NCBI GenBank assembly: GCA_964523725.1
Contig: CAZGAU010000001.1
Location: 35,475-99,474, forward strand
Direction: 5' to 3'
Source of the DNA: JADJNW01 sp964523725
GTDB taxonomy: Bacteria > Bacteroidota > Bacteroidia > Chitinophagales > Saprospiraceae
Length of the DNA stretch: 64,000 nt
The stretch's first letter is position 1; every line of letters starts with the position of its first letter. Below the pieces are notes generated by a model. The model was not told where the DNA came from and searched no databases. It saw only the letters and a list, made by a program, of their open reading frames with translations. The translations under genes and the position numbers were made by a program. Shown piece by piece: positions 42,982 to 52,230 of this stretch.

Positions 42982-44787
42982 TTAATTCTTTAGCCAGTCC
43001 TGTCGTTTTTTCAAAGCGCTGCCCGATGCTTTCCCGTTAATCATAGTTGCCATCGCCGGATCTTCTTTGGCGGTAAATTTCGACGTTTGCATCACGCCAT
43101 TTTGTTCAAAAACAATGCTATACGTCTTGCCGATCTTTAATTTTTCAATCGCATTATTATAATCAGCGGCGTTTTTAATAATTTGATTATCAATAGCCAC
43201 GATTTTATCCCCCTTGTTTAAACCTGCATCATATAAAGAGTTATTCTCCATTATATTGCTCCGAATTTCAGCGCCTTCATTGGTGAAATTCAAGCGCAGA
43301 TCAGCAAAATCGAGTTTGCCGGGATTGCTCAATTGCAGGGGCACGCCCATGTTCTCCAGCAAAGGCCTGGGATCGGGGGCATAACTATCATAAATATAAC
43401 GATTGAAAAATTCCATTGTAAATTTCTCATCGCCGGTGACAGAAGCTACGGCTTTTTGAATATCAGGAATCGTGTAAGGAATCTCGGTTTTACCGAAACG
43501 CTCCCACATGTAACGCATCACATCGTCGAGACTTTTGCCCGGAAACTGGTTGCGAATGCTCAGGTCCAGCGTCAATCCCAGGAAAGAACCATATGTATAA
43601 TAACTGATAAATGTATTATGATAATTATTTTCATCAATGGAAACCGCCGCGTCCACGAAAGGCGCGTGCTGACTCATCTGAATGACGTTGCGGTACTTGC
43701 GCGCCGGTGAATTAATAACTGCATTTAATGTGCCGCTCAAACTTGTGATATAATCTTGCGGAGACATGATACCTGCCCGGCAAAGTATCAAATTTGTATA
43801 ATAAGAAGTAAATCCTTCGGCAAACCAAAGCTCGCCCGACATGTTCGGCTCGTCAAAATCAAAGGGTTCCAGCGACTTGGGGCGGATGCGCTCGACGTTC
43901 CAGGCGTGGAAAAACTCATGCGAAATGGTGCCGATCAGGCGGTTGGCGGCCGCGGCCAGGCTGGCGGTAGAATTGCAAACCGTGGAATTCCGGTGTTCCA
44001 TGCCATCGCCATACACCCAGGGATTGTAATTACATAGAAAGGTATAACGCCCGAAATCAAAATCCGGGAGTTCCCCGTAAACTTTTTGCTGTTCTGCCAC
44101 TACTTTTTTCACCATTTCGGTATAGCTGTCAAGCTCTGCATCGGTGCCCTCGTGCATCATAGCGATTTCAATTGTATAATTTTTACCATTCGATTCCACT
44201 TCCCAGGAACGGAATTTGATGTCGCCAACGGTGGTCGGACTATCGTAGAAATAATAATAATCCGGCGCCCAGAAACGATTGGTACTCATGGGTTTGAGCT
44301 GCGTTGCCACCTTCCAGTCGGGGCGTTTGCTCAGGTCGATCGTCAATTCAATCGGGCGATTTTCCAGACCGACGCCATAGACAAAAGTCGCGGGCATATT
44401 CATAATCGCCTTGCGATTGTCAAAACCGGCGTAGGTACCATCGGCGTGATTCGCGTAAAGTGTGTAATGAAATTTAACTGTACCATCATGTCCAGCGACT
44501 TGCCATTTAGCAATATCCGATTTATTTACTTGAATCGGCTCGTTTTTACTGTTAAAAGCCTTTTCATTATATACATTTTTAGCAAAACCGTGCGGCGCAT
44601 AACGCCCGGGAGAGGCATTGGGCATGCGTATTTCAAAAACGCCTTTGGGTAAGGAAGCAAATTCAATGTTTACTTCGATTTCATGATGTTGAATATTATC
44701 CAGCTTAACTAAATAACGAATCGCTTCCTGTGCATGCAAGGAAAAGATAATAAATAAAGCAATGATAATCAGTATGGAATGTCGCAT
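42982..44787 (-). CDS. M61-family glycyl-aminopeptidase-like protease with PDZ domain
   Basis: 601 residues from the ATG at 44787 (MRHSILIIIALFIIFSLHAQE signal); an ATG 17 codons upstream is less likely. N-terminal beta domain with IRMPNASPGRYAPHGFAKNVY, the zinc site GTISHEFFHAWNVERIRPKSLEPFDF with ligand Glu in LWFAEGFTSYYTNL, and a C-terminal PDZ domain (IRSNIMENNSLYDAGLNKGDKIVAIDNQIIKNAADYN). Likely a periplasmic aminopeptidase. It shares strand and spacing with the S9 gene that follows. Confidence 0.92.
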   Translation of the reverse strand: MRHSILIIIALFIIFSLHAQEAIRYLVKLDNIQHHEIEVNIEFASLPKGVFEIRMPNASPGRYAPHGFAKNVYNEKAFNSKNEPIQVNKSDIAKWQVAGHDGTVKFHYTLYANHADGTYAGFDNRKAIMNMPATFVYGVGLENRPIELTIDLSKRPDWKVATQLKPMSTNRFWAPDYYYFYDSPTTVGDIKFRSWEVESNGKNYTIEIAMMHEGTDAELDSYTEMVKKVVAEQQKVYGELPDFDFGRYTFLCNYNPWVYGDGMEHRNSTVCNSTASLAAAANRLIGTISHEFFHAWNVERIRPKSLEPFDFDEPNMSGELWFAEGFTSYYTNLILCRAGIMSPQDYITSLSGTLNAVINSPARKYRNVIQMSQHAPFVDAAVSIDENNYHNTFISYYTYGSFLGLTLDLSIRNQFPGKSLDDVMRYMWERFGKTEIPYTIPDIQKAVASVTGDEKFTMEFFNRYIYDSYAPDPRPLLENMGVPLQLSNPGKLDFADLRLNFTNEGAEIRSNIMENNSLYDAGLNKGDKIVAIDNQIIKNAADYNNAIEKLKIGKTYSIVFEQNGVMQTSKFTAKEDPAMATMINGKASGSALKKRQDWLKN

Positions 44788-45020
44788 TTTTTGTGTATTA
44801 ATGTTCTTTAGAGGATTTAATAATCTAAGGTCTAACATCTATTGTCTCAAGAACAGTCCTTCGCGCCGAAAATACAAAAAAGTTTGAGTTCAAAAATCCT
44901 ACATTTCGTCACAAAACCAACGTTTCACCCCATTTTTCTCGCCTTCTGTTTGTAAAATAGTCATTTTGGGAAACAGGCTTTTTGTCAAAAATTCATTTAA
45001 TCACCCAAAACTATGAGGTT

Positions 45021-46151
45021 ATGAAAAAAATCACCCTACTAGCTTTGATGCTAAGCATTTCGGTTTGGGCGTTTGCTCAAGTCACTACTCCCCCCGGCGG
45101 CAATAATCAAAAGAGTATCAACACTCAATACATTGGCGCTTTGGCGTATGTAACGGTGACTTACAACAGTCCGGATGTGCATGGTCCCAACGGCGAAGAC
45201 CGTACCGGCAAAATCTGGGGACAATTGGTGCCGTATGGATTGAACAATCTCGGTTTCGGAACCGCTACGGCTGCTCCATGGCGTGCGGGCGCTAATGAAA
45301 ACACCACTTTTGAATTTTCACACGATGTACTGGTGCAAGGCAAGCCGCTCAAGGCGGGTAAATACGGTTTTCATGTGATCGCGGAAGCAAGTGGTCCCTG
45401 GACGCTGATTTTTTCCAGGAATTCTACTGCTTGGGGTAGTTTTTTCTATAATGAAAAGGAAGATGCCCTGCGCGTGCAGGCTACACCTGAGCCGAGCGAA
45501 TTTCACGAATGGCTGACCTACGAGTTTATTGACCGTCAGCCCGAATCCGCCACCGTTGCACTGATGTGGGAAAATGTAAAGTTACCTTTCAAGATCGAAG
45601 TGCCCAAGATGAAAGAATTATACCTCGCTACGATGCGAAATGAACTGCAAAACGCACCAGGATTTAATTACCAAAGCTGGGTGACCGCGGCGAATTACTG
45701 TGTGCAAAACGATGTCAACCTGGAAGAAGCACTCACCTGGGCGGATGCCGCGATCAGCGCGCCTTTCATCGGGCAGGAGAATTTTACAACTTTGCAGACG
45801 AAGTCTCTGGTTTTGCAAAAACTCAATCGCACCGCTGAAGCACAGGCAACCATGGAAAAAGCGATCAAGCATCCTACCGCAAATGCCTTTGCGATTCACG
45901 CCTACGGCCGGCAGCTCATTGCAACCGGAGAAAAGAAAAAAGCGATGGAAATTTTTCAATATAATGTAGAACGCTTTGGAGAAGCCTGGCCGACACACGT
46001 AGGTATGGCACGGGGTTATGCTGCGCTCGGGCAATACGATGAAGCGCTCAAGCACGCTGAAAAAGCCCTTGCGCAAGCGCCCGATGATTTGAATCGCAAC
46101 AGCCTGAAGCAAGCCATTGAGAAATTGAAGAAAAAAGAGGATATTAATTGA
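45021..46151 (+). CDS. DUF2911 protein with C-terminal TPR region, secreted
   Basis: 376 residues from the ATG at 45021 (MKKITLLALMLSISVWAFAQ). DUF2911 covers about 30-200: VTVTYNSPDVHGPNGEDRTGKIWGQLVPYG...PWRAGANENTTFEFSHDVLVQGKPLKAGKYGFHVI...WLTYEF. The C-terminal 170 residues are helical TPR-like (ALTWADAAISAPFIGQENFTTLQTKSLVLQKLNRTAEAQ, AMEIFQYNVERFGEAWPTHVGMARGYAALGQYDEALKHAEKAL). DUF2911 is common in Bacteroidota secreted proteins and its role is unknown. Convergent with the aminotransferase gene. Confidence 0.88.
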   Translation: MKKITLLALMLSISVWAFAQVTTPPGGNNQKSINTQYIGALAYVTVTYNSPDVHGPNGEDRTGKIWGQLVPYGLNNLGFGTATAAPWRAGANENTTFEFSHDVLVQGKPLKAGKYGFHVIAEASGPWTLIFSRNSTAWGSFFYNEKEDALRVQATPEPSEFHEWLTYEFIDRQPESATVALMWENVKLPFKIEVPKMKELYLATMRNELQNAPGFNYQSWVTAANYCVQNDVNLEEALTWADAAISAPFIGQENFTTLQTKSLVLQKLNRTAEAQATMEKAIKHPTANAFAIHAYGRQLIATGEKKKAMEIFQYNVERFGEAWPTHVGMARGYAALGQYDEALKHAEKALAQAPDDLNRNSLKQAIEKLKKKEDIN

Positions 46152-46171
46152 GTTCAGGAGTTGAGAGGGTC

Positions 46172-46217
46172 AGGAGCTTAGTTGTTTTAATATAATGAAA
46201 TAAGCTTCTAAGCTCCT
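46172..46217. terminator. Bidirectional hairpin between convergent genes
   Basis: Perfect 10-bp arms AGGAGCTTAG and CTAAGCTCCT around an AT-rich 26-nt loop, in the 80-nt gap between the DUF2911 and aminotransferase stops. The sequence is built from the same ctcctaaac-type units seen at 26651, so it may be a low-complexity repeat co-opted as a terminator. Confidence 0.55.
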
Positions 46218-46231
46218 AAACTACTCACCCA

Positions 46232-47359
46232 TTAAACAACTTCCTTTAGTACTTTTACAAACGCCTGCACTTCTTCCACGGTGCCTGTGCTGATGCGACA
46301 CCAATCGGTGAACGGCGGGAATGGGCGCCCGATCTGAATACCGCGCATATAAAACTCGCCTTGCAACTCCCGAATGTCCTTACCGGATTTGAAAAAGACA
46401 AAATTGGCATGAGATTTTACATAAGACATTTTCATCTCATCCAGGGTATTGTAAATCAAATTTTTAGACTCTGTATTTTTCTTTAAACTGAATTTGTAAA
46501 ACTCATCATCTTCCATGGCAGCCATTGCCGCTACTACAGCGGGTATGTTGGTATTTGCCATGGCTGCGCTCCTGAGTCGCGCTGCGATATCCGGCCGTGC
46601 AATCATATAGCCGACACGCATTCCTGCCAAGCCATAAATCTTTGAGAATGTGCGTGATACAATCACATTTAAATCCTGCTTCACCAATTCCACCATCGAA
46701 GGATAATTCGGTTCGGTGATATAGTCAAAATAAGCTTCATCCGCAAAGACGACGGTCTGTTTGGACAAATTTTCACAGAAGCTCTTCATTTTGGCTGCCG
46801 GAAGCAGCGTACCGGTTGGGTTGTTCGGGTTGCACACAAACACCAGCCGCGTATTGCCGGTCATGCGCTTTGCCATTGCATCGATATCGTGCGCCAGATT
46901 TTCATCCACCGGCACGTAGTGGACATAAGCGCCGAACTGCTCTGCATAATCCATCAAAGCCAGGAAGGTCGGTTCCGCAGCAACGATTTCGCCACCGTGC
47001 AAACCATACACAAGCCCCGCTGCCTTTAAGCCTTCGGTAGAGCCGCCGTTAATGACCACGTGCTCATTACTCACGCCGTGGGTTTTAGCGATTTTTTCGG
47101 TCAATTGTCTTATGAAACCATACGGATAGCGACACGCCTCATCGAAAGCCTTGATCACAGCCTGCCTTACTTTTTCGGAAGGACCGTAAGGATTTTCATT
47201 GGAACTCAGCCGAATCGGGCCATCCGCCAGATTATTCGCAGCAATACGCAAGGGTGATTGCGAAATGTTATTCGCCAGGGTATTCGCGCCGCCCAGCAAG
47301 GAAAAAGCCCCTGCAAAACCGGCGGTCTTGAGCCATTGTCTTCTGTCAAAGTCTGCCAT
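46232..47359 (-). CDS. Tat-exported fold-type I aminotransferase (HisC-like)
   Basis: 375 residues from the ATG at 47359. DRRQWLKTAGFAGAFSLLGG is a twin-arginine signal, odd for a family that is normally cytosolic. PLP-site motifs: NPYGPSEKVRQAV, VFVCNPNNPTGTLLP, FADEAYFDYI and cofactor lysine K240 in SRTFSKIYGLAGMRVGY. Closest to histidinol-phosphate aminotransferases, but HisC-like folds act on many substrates, and no histidine genes are adjacent. Tat export after PLP insertion suggests a periplasmic amine or amino-acid transaminase. An upstream in-frame ATG at 47398 would bury the RR motif deeper and is disfavoured. Confidence 0.85.
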   Translation of the reverse strand: MADFDRRQWLKTAGFAGAFSLLGGANTLANNISQSPLRIAANNLADGPIRLSSNENPYGPSEKVRQAVIKAFDEACRYPYGFIRQLTEKIAKTHGVSNEHVVINGGSTEGLKAAGLVYGLHGGEIVAAEPTFLALMDYAEQFGAYVHYVPVDENLAHDIDAMAKRMTGNTRLVFVCNPNNPTGTLLPAAKMKSFCENLSKQTVVFADEAYFDYITEPNYPSMVELVKQDLNVIVSRTFSKIYGLAGMRVGYMIARPDIAARLRSAAMANTNIPAVVAAMAAMEDDEFYKFSLKKNTESKNLIYNTLDEMKMSYVKSHANFVFFKSGKDIRELQGEFYMRGIQIGRPFPPFTDWCRISTGTVEEVQAFVKVLKEVV

Positions 47360-47402
47360 TGTACAATTTTTTGCTACAAAATAGCAATAATTACCCAATA
47401 TT

Positions 47403-49361
47403 CTATTGCCGGATAAAGGTTTTGGCGATGGTACCGGCGTCGGTTTGCAATCTTAGCAAATACATTCCTGATGAAAATTCGGAAACATCCAAAGTTTCAA
47501 AATTATTGGTCACTTGCTGACGTGCTACAAAACTTCCTTTCGTATCGAAAATGTCTATTTGCCAGACTTTTACAGGCAGCTTTTTTATATCAACGGTCAG
47601 AAAATCATTCGCCGGATTCGGGAAAAGATGTACCTGGTTTGCCAATTGATCGAGTTCATCTGTAGAAACCAGGATTACATTGATCTGATTATTCGCAGAG
47701 ATGAGCCAAAGGTCGGGATCAAATGATACCTCACCTACTTCAAATGGCAATTCCACCAAAAACTCCTGCCCGGAGAACCGGTGATCGAGTACCACGGTAG
47801 TATCGCGACCATCATTACTTTCAAAACGAAGCGGAATCGGCATTTCAAAGAAATCAACCGAAGAATGCGAAGTGGTCTGTCGAATGATCAAATGCACAAG
47901 ATTGCTTTGTTGATTGTACTGCGGGGTATAATCGATTTGATAAGAAGGATATCCTTCCCCGTAAAACCAATCCTCAAAAAACTCGGTCAAATCCTGCCCA
48001 CTCTGCGCCTCGAGGTGGCGTTTCAGATCGTTGGTTTTGGCATAGCTGTAAGCCAAATCCGGGTCATTCAAATAATTGCGGATCGCCTGAAAAAAATCGT
48101 TATCGCCGAGCTTCCAGCGGAGCATGTGCAGCAACATCGCGCCTTTGGAGTAGGACAAGCGACCATTGAAAATGCGATTCACCGAAGTGGTGTCATTTAC
48201 AAACACCGAGCCGCCTGGCGCACTGGTAATGCTGGAAATTTTCCCAAACAGCCACAACTGAAAGTCCACCGTACCAATGCCGGCCTCCTGGGTCAATCCT
48301 TCGAGATACGTAGCGAAGCCTTCGTTGAGCCAGATATCCTGCCAGGAGCCGCAGGTAATTTTATCGCCAAACCACTGATGCGCCAGCTCGTGTGCTTGCA
48401 GGCTCTGCGACCAGCCACCCATAAAACTCATCGTCTGATGCTCCATGCCGCCGCCGAAACCAAACTGTGCATGCCCGTATTTTTCGTTAGCAAAAGGGTA
48501 ATCGCCAAATAATTCGTTAAACAACTGAATCGCCTGCACCGTGCGGAAAGTCTGCGATTGCGCAAACACCATCTCCTCGGGGTAAATATAATTGAGCACC
48601 TCCAGCGAATCGCCGTTGGGCATTGTCACAAAATCGGAATAGACATCATAGTTTGTCACGCCAATGGCGATCAAATAAGCCGTGATCGGATAGCGGTGCC
48701 GCCAATGATAGGATTTGAAAGTGTCTTGCTGCGTTTCGCTCACGAGCAAGCCATTGCTGGCCACGCGGTATTGCTGCGGTGTGCTTACAATAACATCAAT
48801 GGAATCAATTTTATCGCTCAGATCCATTTTACCGGGCCACCAGTCTTTGGAGCCATAGGGCTCGGAAAGCGTCCAAATAATCGGCGTAGTGCCATGAAAA
48901 GTCTGACTGAAAGAGCCAAAACCCGTGCGCGGCGGGGCGCCCTCGTAAGTGATGGACAAGGAATCGAGTTTGCCGGCCGGCAAAATATTTGGCAATGAAA
49001 TGCGCAAAATATCATCGTTGCCCAATGTTAAGTTCAGATTCTGACCGTGGTAACGTACTTGATTAACAGTCAGCTCGTGTGAGAGCTCAAAATTGATCTG
49101 GTCAAAATCAGCTTCTGTGGGCATAAAGTAAGTTGTGACCGTCCCTTTGATGTAATATTCGCGGGGATCAATCATCCATTCAAAACGGTGATATTTTATA
49201 TCATAATTATCGGTGAACCCATTCGTGCGGCGTTGCAATAAATTGGCGCGCGCCTGCGCTTCCATGGCAGCGATATCGTCGGTGTCTTTGCAAATAAAAT
49301 TCTCCTGAGCATTCAAACTGATGCCAAATGCCATGAGTAAGAATAAGGCGAGGTTTTTCAT
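47403..49361 (-). CDS. M1-family aminopeptidase with T9SS type A sorting domain
   Basis: 652 residues with signal peptide MKNLALFLLMAFGISLNAQ. Zinc site HELAHQWFGDKITCGSWQDIWLNEGFATYLEGL, with a substrate-binding GGMEHQTMSF motif (GAMEN in typical M1). The last 80 residues (HLFPNPANDFLTVDIKKL...WQIDIFDTKGSFVARQQVTNNFETLDVSEFSSGMYLLRLQTDAGTIAKTFIRQ) form a type A sorting domain. It should be exported by the Type IX system, attached to the surface or released, and remove N-terminal residues from external peptides. It is the clearest T9SS cargo in the window. Confidence 0.94.
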   Translation of the reverse strand: MKNLALFLLMAFGISLNAQENFICKDTDDIAAMEAQARANLLQRRTNGFTDNYDIKYHRFEWMIDPREYYIKGTVTTYFMPTEADFDQINFELSHELTVNQVRYHGQNLNLTLGNDDILRISLPNILPAGKLDSLSITYEGAPPRTGFGSFSQTFHGTTPIIWTLSEPYGSKDWWPGKMDLSDKIDSIDVIVSTPQQYRVASNGLLVSETQQDTFKSYHWRHRYPITAYLIAIGVTNYDVYSDFVTMPNGDSLEVLNYIYPEEMVFAQSQTFRTVQAIQLFNELFGDYPFANEKYGHAQFGFGGGMEHQTMSFMGGWSQSLQAHELAHQWFGDKITCGSWQDIWLNEGFATYLEGLTQEAGIGTVDFQLWLFGKISSITSAPGGSVFVNDTTSVNRIFNGRLSYSKGAMLLHMLRWKLGDNDFFQAIRNYLNDPDLAYSYAKTNDLKRHLEAQSGQDLTEFFEDWFYGEGYPSYQIDYTPQYNQQSNLVHLIIRQTTSHSSVDFFEMPIPLRFESNDGRDTTVVLDHRFSGQEFLVELPFEVGEVSFDPDLWLISANNQINVILVSTDELDQLANQVHLFPNPANDFLTVDIKKLPVKVWQIDIFDTKGSFVARQQVTNNFETLDVSEFSSGMYLLRLQTDAGTIAKTFIRQ

Positions 49362-49468
49362 AAATCTTGCGTTCTAAAGTTTCCTACTAAGAACGCTTTT
49401 GTCCCGCAAAAGGAAAAAACAAATCAAGGCTTATACTTTATTTGACAATAAATGACAAATTTCAGTCT

Positions 49469-49804
49469 CTAAGCCACCCTCAGTCCATTCTCCACCGGTC
49501 GTTCGGTTTGCAGCAGCGTTACCGTGCCATCTGCAGCGACCGAGCCGAGCACGAGGCATTCGCTTATAAAATTGGCAATTTGCTTGGGTGGAAAATTCAC
49601 TACAGCTACGATCTGTTTACCAATCAAATCCTCCGGTTGATACAAGGCGGTGATCTGCGCCGAGGATCGCTTGATCCCCAACTCGCCAAAATCAATAGTC
49701 AACTGATACGCGGGTTTTCTTGCCTTTGGGAAAGGCTCCGCCTTGATGATCGTGCCGGTTCTGATCTCTACTTTTTCAAAATCTTCCCAACTAATTGTGT
49801 TCAT
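49469..49804 (-). CDS. csaA: tRNA-binding protein CsaA-like
   Basis: 111 residues, an OB-fold tRNA-binding domain: WEDFEKVEIRTGTIIKAEPFPKARKPAYQLTIDFGELGIKRSSAQITALYQPEDLIGKQIVAVVNFPPKQIANFISECLVLGS. All CsaA signature blocks are present. CsaA binds tRNA-like structures and has chaperone-like activity, precise role unclear. Follows the oxidoreductase gene by 40 nt on the same strand, probably one transcript. Confidence 0.92.
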   Translation of the reverse strand: MNTISWEDFEKVEIRTGTIIKAEPFPKARKPAYQLTIDFGELGIKRSSAQITALYQPEDLIGKQIVAVVNFPPKQIANFISECLVLGSVAADGTVTLLQTERPVENGLRVA

Positions 49805-49844
49805 GTTCGATGTGTTCTTGTGTTCTTGTGTTCAACCCATCAAC

Positions 49845-51308
49845 TTATAAACTTAAGTTCCAACCTTCCCGATAATTGCGTTTCACAAATTGATTCGCCT
49901 CATCAAAATTGGTCACCTTCATCTGCGCGGCGTCCCACAGGAGTTTGGTTCTGCCGGGAAATTCGGTATTGGCCCACCATTTATTGGGGGATTTCTTTTT
50001 AACCTTACCTTTCACATTAAAACTTCGAATCGCAAGATTACCGATCAACACGGTTTCCGTGAGCTTACAGGCATACGCAAAAGGCGAACTCGTAGGTCTG
50101 CCCTCTTTGATCGCATTCACCCAATTTTGATGGTGCCCCTTATCATGGCCACCTGGAATACGCTCCAGCGTGGGCTTGGGCGCTTTGAAATCCTTCGCCA
50201 GCTTGTCGGGGAGCAACTGCGGATTGTCGCCAAAAATACTGCACAACAGTTTCCCTTTGGAACCCTCAAACAGCACGCCATTCGTATCCAGATATTCATC
50301 CACCGGCAACTCCTCGGGGCGTTTCGGCATGATGCCGCCGTCGTACCAAATCAGTTCTACCGCAGGTAAATCGCCTCTTTCCGGAAATTGAAAATAAACG
50401 GTCGAAGCCATCGGTGCGCTTTCGGTCAAATTGGCTGCCTCAAAATCATTGATCCAGGCCTGACTCATGCTCGCCTCTACCGAAATGGGATAAGCCAATT
50501 GCAAAGCCCGGAAAGGCACATCGATCAAATGGCACCCCATATCGCCCAGGGCACCGGTACCAAAATCCCACCAACCCCGCCAGCGGAAAGGCATATAAGC
50601 GGAGTGATAGTCGCGCCAGGCGGCCGGACCCAGCCACAAATCCCAATCCAGCCCAGCAGGCACAGGCATTTTATCCTTAGGTGTCGGAATCCCCTGTATC
50701 CACACAGGACGGTCACTCCACACATGCACGCGCGTTACATCCCCGATGGCGCCCGCCTGAATCCATTCCTGCACCTTGCGCATGTCATCGCCGGAGCTGC
50801 CCTGATTTCCCATTTGCGTCACCACTTTCGGATAACGCTTCGCCGCTTCGGCCAACACACGCGCCTCATGAATGCTGTGCGTGAGCGGTTTTTCCACGTA
50901 CACATGCTTACCGAGTTGCATGGCGGCAAGCGTCGCAATGGCATGCGTATGATCGGGTGTGCTGATTATCACCGCGTCAATGTCTTTTTGCTGCTCCAGC
51001 ATTACACGAAAGTCCTTATAGGTTTTGGCTTTCGGGAATTCCTTATACATATCGGCGGCCCGGGCATCATCCACATCGCAGAGGGCAACAATATTTTCTT
51101 TTCCTTTATGATAGGCGCCCGGGATATTATCCCAGGCCTTACCACCTGCGCCGATGCCGGCTATGTTGAGCTTATCGCTGGGTGCAATAAAGCCCTTGCC
51201 TCCCAGCACATGTCGCGGCACGATCATAAACGCTCCGGCAGCGAGGGTACCTGTTTTTACAAAATCTCTTCTGGAAAGCTTTTTCTTGGATAAATTCTGC
51301 TTGGACAT
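49845..51308 (-). CDS. Tat-exported Gfo/Idh/MocA-family oxidoreductase
   Basis: 487 residues from the ATG at 51308 (MSKQNLSKKKLSRRDFVKTGTLAAGAFMIVPRHVLGG); the RRDFVKTG sequence is a twin-arginine motif, and an in-frame ATG 30 codons upstream is disfavoured. Rossmann GIGAGGKAWDNI region, EKPLTHS (catalytic Lys of Gfo/Idh), then a GALGDMGCHLIDVPFRALQL alpha/beta C-domain. Exported NAD(P)-dependent dehydrogenases of this kind act on sugars or inositols. No sugar-utilisation genes are adjacent, so the substrate is unknown. Confidence 0.88.
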   Translation of the reverse strand: MSKQNLSKKKLSRRDFVKTGTLAAGAFMIVPRHVLGGKGFIAPSDKLNIAGIGAGGKAWDNIPGAYHKGKENIVALCDVDDARAADMYKEFPKAKTYKDFRVMLEQQKDIDAVIISTPDHTHAIATLAAMQLGKHVYVEKPLTHSIHEARVLAEAAKRYPKVVTQMGNQGSSGDDMRKVQEWIQAGAIGDVTRVHVWSDRPVWIQGIPTPKDKMPVPAGLDWDLWLGPAAWRDYHSAYMPFRWRGWWDFGTGALGDMGCHLIDVPFRALQLAYPISVEASMSQAWINDFEAANLTESAPMASTVYFQFPERGDLPAVELIWYDGGIMPKRPEELPVDEYLDTNGVLFEGSKGKLLCSIFGDNPQLLPDKLAKDFKAPKPTLERIPGGHDKGHHQNWVNAIKEGRPTSSPFAYACKLTETVLIGNLAIRSFNVKGKVKKKSPNKWWANTEFPGRTKLLWDAAQMKVTNFDEANQFVKRNYREGWNLSL

Positions 51309-51430
51309 GGGTTGAATCTTTGGAAGAAAGTTAATCATTTCAGCTAAATGTAGCTGCCTAATTTTCAGAAAATTGATATTTAAAAACAAAACCGCCACCC
51401 GCTTCCAGGAACGACTTCTGGTATAGTAAG

Positions 51431-51533
51431 CAAAGGGACAATTTTAAATTAAAATAAAATATTTCATAAGAAGTTGGTTGTCAGCTTAATTTGACTTTCG
51501 ACAATCGACTGTAAAACGGTCCGACTACTTATT
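51431..51533 (+). repeat. Intergenic ~100-bp repeat, copy B
   Basis: Same order as copy A: GACAATTTT, ATTTCATAAGAAgTTG, TTAATTTGACTTTCGACAATCGACTG, TAAAACGGTCCGACTACTTA. It fills the centre of the 313-nt gap 51309-51621 between the oxidoreductase start and the next gene stop. The remaining flanks of that gap are AT-rich with no gene seen. It is 88 nt from the stop of the gene at 51622. Confidence 0.75.
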
Positions 51534-51621
51534 AAATCCAATTAATTCAGACTTTGCAAATCTTTGAGATTTGGGGAATCTGAAAATTGTAAACAACTGC
51601 TTTGACCTATCGCTGCAAAAT

Positions 51622-52035
51622 TTAATCAAAAGGTAATAACTCCGGCTCTATGTATGCTCTTTTGGCGCGTTCGGAGTTAAAAATATCGGTGCGATAATGC
51701 GAATTTAGCAGTTGCTTGAAAGAGGTTTTCAGTCTTGAATTTTCTAAGATAAAGTCCTGAAAATTATCCGTATCCGATCGCAGCATAAAATGATACACTG
51801 CTCTGACCGCAGCGATGGTAACGGTTTCATTGTATTTGTCGGGTGCGCCAGCCCGAGCGGCGAAGTTTTGAATTTGCAGGCAAATATTTTTAATGGCGCG
51901 ATCAATTCCATATTTGTTAATATGTATCCAGGCAAGCCGCAGATGCGCTTCATGACCGAAGAGCGCAGGATCGAGCGTACAGTCTGAAAACTGTTGTTCA
52001 AAGATAGCATCGCTCCATTCAAAATGCTTTTCCAT
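51622..52035 (-). CDS. Small hypothetical cytosolic protein (helical)
   Basis: 137 residues, no signal peptide or membrane helix. Sequence blocks FEWSDAIFEQQFSDCTLDPALFGHEAHLRLAWIHINKYG and NETVTIAAVRAVYHFMLRS look like a conserved unknown family (HEAHLRLAW) with an all-helical fold. I do not recognise a named function. It is flanked by repeat copies B and C in the same orientation. Confidence 0.7.
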   Translation of the reverse strand: MEKHFEWSDAIFEQQFSDCTLDPALFGHEAHLRLAWIHINKYGIDRAIKNICLQIQNFAARAGAPDKYNETVTIAAVRAVYHFMLRSDTDNFQDFILENSRLKTSFKQLLNSHYRTDIFNSERAKRAYIEPELLPFD

Positions 52036-52120
52036 GATTTTTGTTTTTTATAATTGGCAAGATTGAATTAAACCTTATATCATTTAAAAAAGTTCCGTTT
52101 CAATATAAAAACATATAAGT

Positions 52121-52224
52121 AAAGAGATAATTTTATGTTCTTATAAAATATTTCATAAGAATTTGATTATCAGGTTAATTGGACTTTCGACAATCGACTG
52201 TAAAACTGTCTAACTACTTACTTA
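52121..52224 (+). repeat. Intergenic ~100-bp repeat, copy C
   Basis: AAGAGATAATTTT, ATTTCATAAGAAtTTG, TTAATTgGACTTTCGACAATCGACTG, TAAAACTGTCtaACTACTTACTTA. It fills the gap between the hypothetical gene start (52035) and the GNAT stop at 52231, ending 6 nt before that stop, as copy A ends at the S9 peptidase stop. The preceding AT-rich stretch at 52036-52120 shows no gene. Confidence 0.75.
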
Positions 52225-52230
52225 TAAAGA

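Noticed and set aside
50388..51293. Long plus-strand ORF (301 codons) opposite the Gfo/Idh gene
   Set aside because: Fully antisense to a gene with clear catalytic motifs; an artefact of its codon pattern. The same applies to 47781-48512 opposite the M1 peptidase and 13539-14042 opposite the NtrC-type gene.
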